Positions 55,401 through 64,000 of a DNA stretch of 64,000 bases are shown in pieces. How positions within the stretch are numbered: the stretch's first letter is position 1; each line of letters begins with the position of its first letter. The DNA is taken from assembly GCA_037903475.1 (NCBI GenBank), contig JBAJFG010000567.1, positions 1 to 64,000 on the forward strand, read 5' to 3'. Position numbers and translations under genes: made by a program. Origin of the DNA: Ancylostoma caninum (lineage: Eukaryota; Nematoda; Chromadorea; Rhabditida; Ancylostomatidae). The notes beneath the pieces were generated by a model that saw only the letters and a list, made by a program, of their open reading frames with translations, searched no databases and was not told where the DNA came from.

Positions 55401-55740
55401 AAGTATATCGAATTTCTTCTCAAGTACAGATTATGAGGAATCATTTGGTATCCATCCAAGGATTTTGCTGCAACGAATGTCTATCCAGCGATAGTAGAAA
55501 CTAGTAAACTTTTATCTCGGCTTGCTAGCCGAGATAAAGTTGTGATTAAATTTGTTATTTCTCAAATATGAAGTTGTTCCACTAGATTAAACAAATGTGA
55601 ACCTTCAGGGAATCTGGGATAACGTTATCGTCAAAAAGAATAGCCTCGCTTCATCGTGCGTAATTGCCTGCAATCTCCTTCTCGTCGACGAGGTTATGCG
55701 TGCTGGCATGACCAACCTGAAGCTAAATCAGCAAGAATAG
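37419..55740 (+). CDS. cct-6: T-complex protein 1 subunit zeta (CCT6), complete, 13 exons
   Basis: Exons: 37419-37555, 37636-37699, 47495-47629, 47721-47804, 47858-47946, 48006-48119, 48279-48380, 48454-48616, 48678-48857, 48933-49080, 54988-55088, 55142-55300, 55609-55740. They join in frame to 535 codons plus TAG, close to the roughly 530-540 residues of CCT6. This is one of eight subunits of the cytosolic TRiC/CCT chaperonin, which folds actin, tubulin and other proteins using ATP. Visible group II chaperonin motifs: NLGPKGT (37-43), LTKDGN (56-61), GDGTTS (89-94, nucleotide binding), the [11 protein letters not shown] region, and the C-terminal VDEVMRAGM. The ATG directly follows a TTTTTAG acceptor. 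Intron 2 (9.8 kb) and intron 10 (5.9 kb) are swollen by Helitrons and other repeats; the other introns are 50-310 bp. The donor of exon 5 (GTCAGT) is weak. Confidence 0.97.
39000..39760 (+). repeat. 82-bp minisatellite, about 9 units (Helitron copy 1)
   Basis: Units repeat about every 82 bp: TCCACGGGGTTGGCG, GATACATGAGGTGGGTGCG, AAGTTATTTT, GACTTTTGCCTGAGTTTCTA. The same array, with different copy order, is at 50780-51520. Open frames here are artefacts. Confidence 0.85.
40080..41795 (-). repeat. Tandem array of tRNA-like unit, with 210-bp higher-order period
   Basis: On the minus strand each unit reads ACTGGGCCAGTGGTAAACAG, then GTGCTGGTCTCAGGTAAAGG, then GGCACACGGGTCCGTTGGTC and a GGGTTCGACTGGG. 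The single-copy block just left (about 40010-40070) is the likely ancestor: GGCTCAGTGGTAAAGCGGCG and TTGGCTTCAGGC, with tRNA A-box form. Within 40620-41250 a multi-unit block repeats every 210 bp (for example at 40621, 40831 and 41041). Because 210 is a multiple of three, both strands stay open for 800 bases or more. Confidence 0.72.
42026..42815 (-). mobile_element. Internal short Helitron sharing the 5' end (790 bp)
   Basis: Inside the larger element a second 3' terminus occurs on the minus strand: ACCCGAGCAAAGGCGGGT (a stem with ACCCG/CGGGT), then ACACAGTCTAG ending at 42026, followed by T. This hairpin plus CTAG is a standard Helitron end. The 5' end at 42815 is shared with the large element. 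The body is the 117-bp minisatellite. Confidence 0.7.
42056..42560 (+). repeat. 117-bp minisatellite (ATCGATAAATCGATA), about 4.3 copies
   Basis: Landmark GTGCTGTACAAAACGGTTGT begins at 42099, 42216 and 42332, with GTGCCGTACGAAACGGTTAT at 42450, giving periods of 116-118 bp. The second Helitron keeps only about one unit (53280-53440). Confidence 0.88.
42816..46840. other. Remainder of cct-6 intron 2: repeats, no supported gene
   Basis: Related blocks containing AATAAACGCAG near CACTTTC or CACTTCC occur at about 43530-43680 (+), 44690-44760 (-) and 44985-45115 (-). The outer two are inverted copies sharing GCGGCGCGAAATTTGAATAA, so a 1.6-kb element with inverted arms may span 43530-45115. A decayed copy of repeat R is at about 46385-46490. 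A minus-strand frame at 45750-45930 is noted under rejected items. Confidence 0.5.
46842..46866. repeat. ATTT microsatellite
   Basis: Six tandem ATTT units. Confidence 0.9.
46970..47460. other. GC-rich island in cct-6 intron 2
   Basis: This block is clearly richer in G+C and CpG than its surroundings. It has the palindrome ACTCCTCGAGGAGT (about 46991-47004) and an inverted pair ATCGATTG/CAATCGAT (about 47077-47103). Short open frames run across it on both strands, but none has splice sites fitting cct-6. It ends about 35 bp before exon 3. Confidence 0.5.
49081..50044. other. Start of cct-6 intron 10
   Basis: No gene is supported. A GTAAAACGGAAAACAGAA-type repeat near 49175-49240 recurs near 53805-53930, on the far side of the Helitron. 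Confidence 0.5.
50780..51520 (+). repeat. 82-bp minisatellite (Helitron copy 2)
   Basis: Same unit as 39000-39760, with units in a different order and some private substitutions, indicating independent array turnover since duplication. Confidence 0.83.
51840..53010 (-). repeat. tRNA-like tandem array (Helitron copy 2)
   Basis: Same unit family as 40080-41795, preceded by the same ancestor-like block (about 51780-51850). It is shorter and lacks the clean 210-bp higher-order repeat. Confidence 0.7.
53243..53678 (-). mobile_element. Internal short Helitron (436 bp) in copy 2
   Basis: The minus-strand 3' end GGGTACACAGTCTAG at 53243 has an upstream hairpin (ACCCGAGCAGAGCCGGGT) and T after it. 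It shares its 5' end with the large element, as in copy 1. Confidence 0.7.
53679..54987. other. Rest of cct-6 intron 10
   Basis: Contains the AAACGGAAA repeat (about 53800-53930), a palindromic MITE (54126-54323) and otherwise unremarkable sequence up to exon 11. Confidence 0.5.
54126..54323. mobile_element. Palindromic TA-flanked MITE, 198 bp
   Basis: Ends CAGGAAGCTCCAAATGT and its complement have TA on both sides. Nearly the whole element folds back on itself (for example CGCAGTCAAGAGGG against CCCTCTTGACTGCG). It lies in cct-6 intron 10. Confidence 0.82.
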
Positions 55741-55959
55741 TCGGTGATTATTCTTGATATTCCTCGTCCGTTTTTGTTTTCTGAGCTGGCGATTGATGCT
55801 TTTTGAGTAATTATCTGTGTGAGAAATCCTTCGTTCCTCTAGTAAGTTCCAGCTACTGCGTGCAGGCAAAATACCGTTATCATCATCCCCTCACATTCAC
55901 CAGTTTTAATTGTGCCACCATCTCAGTGCTTGTTGAATTGTTTTGTTATGTTTGGTAGT

Positions 55960-55965
55960 AATAAA
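55960..55965 (+). terminator. cct-6 poly(A) signal
   Basis: AATAAA 220 bp after the cct-6 stop codon, followed by a T-rich stretch. Confidence 0.7.
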
Positions 55966-56097
55966 ACTTTTCTTCGCTTCTTAAGTTTTCTCTATCGTTG
56001 GTCGAATTCCAGCTAGGTTGTCGCGTATCGAGTGAAGAAACAGTACGTTAAAGGCATTGGATGCATGTTTAGTGGCATGAAGCGCTCTTTATTCCAT

Positions 56098-56106
56098 GTA
56101 ATTTAG
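56098..56106 (+). promoter_or_regulatory. Probable trans-splice acceptor of ddx-23
   Basis: GTAATTTAG just before CAGTT and the ATG at 56112. It lies about 140 bp after the cct-6 poly(A) signal, a distance typical of intercistronic regions processed by SL2-type trans-splicing in nematode operons. Confidence 0.55.
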
Positions 56107-56111
56107 CAGTT

Positions 56112-60582
<4,471 letters not shown>

Positions 60583-60816
60583 TAAGAATTAATGCTCAGC
60601 TTATTCAAAAAGCGCGATCTCCTACTCCCTGCCAGAATATCGTGTCTTTAAATTAGTCCAAAGAAGCAGTCGTATCCAGCATTGCTGATAGGTTGGACTA
60701 TGATGTATCAATCAAATCTAATGTAGGGGAGCATCTCTGAAGATATTTTTGAATGTTTCGATTTCGCGGAGGTATTTGAATTTCTCCGTTCACTTTTCGT
60801 GTCATGTATCAGGTTG

Positions 60817-61930
60817 GTGCGAAATTAATTGCCGTTTTGGGATATGCACAAATAAATTGTTCTCTTCCGTGGAATTCGAAAATTTTCAAGCAACTTGTGT
60901 GACCTTCTGAAAGGGTTTTTCCTCCTCTTTCAAATGCTTCTTGAATATTCTGGCCAGCTCTTTCCTGCTATTCTTTATAGAATCCCTAAAAAATGATGAG
61001 TCGAGGTGATTTTTGGGCAATCATGGTTAATGACCTCAAGCTCGATCACTCCGAATCGGAAACGTCCAGTAATCTTGCATTTGTTTTACCTTAGAGTCAT
61101 CTTCCCAATGGACAGTGAGATAGGGGTTCGTGAAGTTTTCTTCCTACGATTTCAAACTTAAATACAACCATGGTCGTGGCCGCGAGATGTCGCCTGACGA
61201 TCGGGCGTTGAGGGCAGCCGTGGAACTTTAACCGGATCTTATCATCTGGACGATGCGAGCAAGGATAGTCACTCACTATACTACAGCTTCAACACATCTG
61301 ACTTCAATCAACACGGTAAGCAAAGTGCGGTTGTGAACACCACACGATCTGACAGGTGACCAGTGTCTCACAAGCTGTGACACCTTCTTTAACTTAATTT
61401 TTTATCCCAAAACTACTCACTTCTAAACCATGTAGTTACTGTGAACGAAGCTCAGTTTCTGTACAATAACAAGAAATGGAAATGAATATGGGCAGAGACG
61501 ATCTCCCACTTCTAAGATTTCCTGAACCAGATCTTCTCTCCAGGGAGGTTGTGTCAGGAGTTTGGTGGTGCTGTAAGGGTGTAATCCGCTGAAGCATTCT
61601 CCATCCTAGTTAGTCGTTGACAGCAGAGTCCTACTATTGTAATTTCGAGCTGATGTCCGAAAATCTGCGGTAGATGTGGCTGGCAATGGTGAGAAGAACC
61701 AGGTTTTCTCCTGCACTAGGAGAGCGCTATGCCTCTCACTTGGAAACTCACCCGGCGAAAATTGGCATCGAGGTGCTCACTCATCCTCCTTTTTCCTCAG
61801 ACCTTTCTCTTATCGAATATCACTTTTTCCGAGTCCCAGATGCAAATCTGCGACAGCAACCGCTGCTGATCTAGAGTATGCCAAAATCGCCTTTCAATAG
61901 TTTTTAGAATTCTGCGATATCAGTTTTCTT
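60817..61930 (+). mobile_element. Strongly decayed mariner in ddx-23 intron 8
   Basis: Begins with CAGGTTGGTGCGAAATTAAT, a mariner-type terminus. It then has a broken N-terminal domain (GRGREMSPDDRALRAAVE, about 61165-61230) and a broken C-terminus (LETHPAKIGIEVLTHPPF, then LSLIEYHFF, about 61738-61835) that aligns with the HDNARPH...SPDLAPSDYHLF block. The right end is not clear. It is inactive. Confidence 0.72.
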
Positions 61931-61981
61931 TGTAGAGGCATAGCGTCTTCACTATATTGTTAGGGAGGATTTAGCGAATTA

Positions 61982-63263
61982 CAGGGTGGCTGAAAAGTAT
62001 TGGCGCGCAAAAACGCTATATTCTCAGAAATTTACGCTGTCCCGCTTGATATTTTATATCAACAGAACAAACATACAACAAGTAACAACATCCAAAGGAA
62101 TTGCTCGAAATGGCCTCCTTTTGCTTTTACACAAGCCTTCAAACGAGGGATTACCGAATCGATGGTGCGCCGCAGGTAGTTCTGGTCCAAATCGTCCCAT
62201 ATCTTTACAAGTTCTTGTTGTAATTTCTTCGAGGTGGTAATTTTCTTGACCTTCAACTTCTCTTCTAAGTAGCCCCAAACGGAGAAGTCCAGTGGATTGA
62301 GATCAGAACTGTTCGAAAGCCATTCATCCTTTGTTAGATATCCAGGCACATGAGCGTCGAGGAAGGCCACGGTTGACTTCGCTCCATGTGCAGGAGCCCA
62401 ATCCTGCTGGAATATTCCAACCACGTTCCTTTGCTTCCATGGGGCCACAACCTTAGACAGGACCTCCTCCTGATACGTTTTGGCATCTATCTTCACGTTT
62501 TTGTCGATAAAAATCAACGGAGTCTCCTCAGTGGCGCTCACTCCTGCCCAAACCATTAATCCTTTCGGAAAAAGTGGTCGTGTGGCGACTTTTCTTTTCC
62601 TTCCGATTCTCTGAGTCGGACTGATCAGTTGCCGATCATTCTGACGGTTATGGGCCTTCTCGATGCTGAAAATTTTCTTGTCCGACCATAGCACGTCTTG
62701 GACGCGGCGCACCTTGAACAATTGAACCAACTTCTTGCATCGAGCCAGTCTGCTCTGCATGGCATCCTCTGTCAAATGCTGCCCCCGGTACAGCCGATAA
62801 CTGCGAAGCCCCAGAGATTTTTTGACGATGTTCTGCACACTTTGCCGGGATATATTCAAACTTTTTGCCATGGAATTCAGGCTCACCGCGTCATTTCGTG
62901 TTATCCTCTTTTTAATTATGGCACGATTTCTACGAGTGTTGACAGAAGGAGGCCAACCTGGTTTTTTCTTGACATCAAGATTTCCTTCTGATTTCCACTG
63001 CTTCACGATTCTCTGGACCGTTCGAAGCAGCACTTTGAGACGATACGCAATCCATGACGTCTTCAATCCACTTGCTGCCAATTGAGCGATTGCCGACCGA
63101 TGAGCACAATGCTTCATTACTAACAAGGAAGTACTTCTGCAGTACATTACAAGAAAGTACATGAAACGTGCTACAGCATGCATACAAAATTATCTCCCTA
63201 TGCTTGACTTCCCCTGTAAAAAATCAGCGCCAAAAAACGCGCCAATACTTTTCAGCCACCCTC
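61982..63263 (-). mobile_element. maT-family Tc1/mariner transposon, apparently intact
   Basis: The 1282-bp element has 26-bp inverted ends (CAGGGTGGCTGAAAAGTATT and complement; one mismatch at the outermost right base) and TA at 61980-61981 and 63264-63265. Its only gene is an uninterrupted transposase. The decayed copy at 6710-7983 is the same family. Confidence 0.92.
62059..63183 (-). CDS. maT transposase (DD37D), intact 374 codons
   Basis: Cuts and pastes the element at TA sites. Two helix-turn-helix regions bind the inverted repeats (about 28-62 and 85-122), separated by KKPGWPPS, a variant of the GRPR-like motif. A basic RKRK (195-198) may act in nuclear import. The RNase H-fold catalytic residues are D168 (LWSDKK), D261 (QQDWAPAH) and D299 (DLNPLDF). 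D261 and D299 are 37 residues apart, the DD37D signature of maT elements. No stop or frameshift is seen, and the length fits the family. A second in-frame Met at residue 23 may be the real start, because the first 22 residues are unusually hydrophobic. Antisense to ddx-23, within its intron 8. Activity is not shown by sequence alone. Confidence 0.9.
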   Translation of the reverse strand: MHAVARFMYFLVMYCRSTSLLVMKHCAHRSAIAQLAASGLKTSWIAYRLKVLLRTVQRIVKQWKSEGNLDVKKKPGWPPSVNTRRNRAIIKKRITRNDAVSLNSMAKSLNISRQSVQNIVKKSLGLRSYRLYRGQHLTEDAMQSRLARCKKLVQLFKVRRVQDVLWSDKKIFSIEKAHNRQNDRQLISPTQRIGRKRKVATRPLFPKGLMVWAGVSATEETPLIFIDKNVKIDAKTYQEEVLSKVVAPWKQRNVVGIFQQDWAPAHGAKSTVAFLDAHVPGYLTKDEWLSNSSDLNPLDFSVWGYLEEKLKVKKITTSKKLQQELVKIWDDLDQNYLRRTIDSVIPRLKACVKAKGGHFEQFLWMLLLVVCLFC

Positions 63264-63281
63264 TATATGGGCATTAAACTA

Positions 63282-64000
63282 TTAGGTGCGTGCAAAAGTT
63301 CCGGGGCAGTTGGTGGTATTTCACCGTTCAACGTCGTTTTGCTCCTTACGTTTGTGATATCCTGCAAAGGTTTTCATGTATGCTGATAGCCTAAAACACG
63401 TGCTACCTATATCAATTTTGGCTTCGGTCCATGTCAAAGCGTTGCTCTATTTTGGGTGTAAAACCAATGATATGAGCTGTGCAATAATTTGGTAAATTTC
63501 GCTTTATGAAATCAAATCTAGATGATCAATGAGAAAAGCGACCCATAGCATCAGTAATGCGTTTGTGAAGAGTATGTTCTCTAAAATGCCAGGTGCTTGA
63601 GGGTTCCTTGGAATTCTGAGCGGAGATGAGAACCTGGAGAATGCTTCACTAGTTGATCAGAGATTTGGTCATCGCAAAGGCGGCAGGAAAGAGCAGGTTG
63701 AACCAGACCTTGTGGAGACTATGCAAGACATCACGGGGAATTTAGTCAACAATGTCCCGTCACTAGAAGAAAATCGGTAAGAAGGGGAAGGTGAGTAGGT
63801 GGATTTTGCGTGAGTTGAGCGAAGAGCACCAACGTCCACACTGGCAAGTCTGCAGATATTCGACCTTCAGATTTTCCAACAATTCGTTTCATAGAAGAAT
63901 TGCTATTGTTCATAGAGAATGGGTCAGATACGACAATGGGAGAGGGTCATCGCAAAGTCCGGGCTCCTGCCACCCACCTAAAAAATAGCCGATTCATTAC
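63282..64000 (+). mobile_element. mariner element, runs off the window
   Basis: Begins TTAGGTGCGTGCAAAAGTTC after TA (63280-63281), 16 bp after the TA that ends the maT element. Nearly identical to the first part of 31493-32766. Pieces of transposase are readable at 63690-63988 (VSRWILRELSEEHQRP, HREWVRYDN) but broken by stops, so it is probably inactive. Confidence 0.85.

Overview
The window is nuclear DNA from a nematode, most likely a strongylid (clade V) parasite; the species cannot be named from the sequence. The evidence is split genes with TTTCAG-type acceptors, probable trans-splice acceptors next to start codons, a cct-6 and ddx-23 gene pair in the order I recall from C. elegans, and many nematode-style Tc1/mariner, maT and Helitron elements. 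Real coding sequence is only about 12% of the window. Most of the rest is transposons and minisatellites.

Layout. (1) 1-3798 (+): an uninterrupted ORF, open at the left edge, for a UPF1/ZNFX1-like superfamily 1 helicase with an RGG-rich N-terminus. It ends just upstream of a hairpin, a polypurine tract and an LTR-like block, as at the 3' end of an LTR retrotransposon. (2) 4.1-11 kb: repeats, a palindromic MITE, a decayed maT element, and a long-TIR Tc3-like element split by a mariner. (3) 11.07-20.06 kb (-): a split gene with a THAP domain followed by two C2H2 zinc fingers. Its large intron holds foldback elements, a mariner carrying an LTR-like insert with a heat-shock-element motif, and another mariner fragment. 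(4) 20-37 kb: almost gene-free, with a second MITE copy, minisatellites, mariner, hAT and pogo-type elements, and two TTAA-flanked elements. The larger of these encloses a broken minus-strand gene. (5) 37.4-55.7 kb (+): cct-6 (chaperonin TCP-1 zeta) in 13 exons. Introns 2 (9.8 kb) and 10 (5.9 kb) each contain a copy of the same large Helitron, in the same orientation. (6) 56.1 kb to the right edge (+): ddx-23 (PRP28-type spliceosomal DEAD-box helicase), 371 bp downstream of cct-6, with its first eight exons visible. The intron after exon 8 holds a decayed mariner, a maT transposon with an intact 374-codon transposase, and the start of another mariner.

How it fits together. cct-6 and ddx-23 look like a nematode operon: the poly(A) signal of the first lies about 140 bp before a probable trans-splice acceptor of the second. 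The most unusual structures are the helicase ORF joined to LTR-retrotransposon 3' signals, and the paired Helitrons. Each Helitron shares its 5' end with a shorter internal Helitron. Each also carries a tandem array of a tRNA-like sequence, which suggests terminator read-through and capture of flanking DNA.
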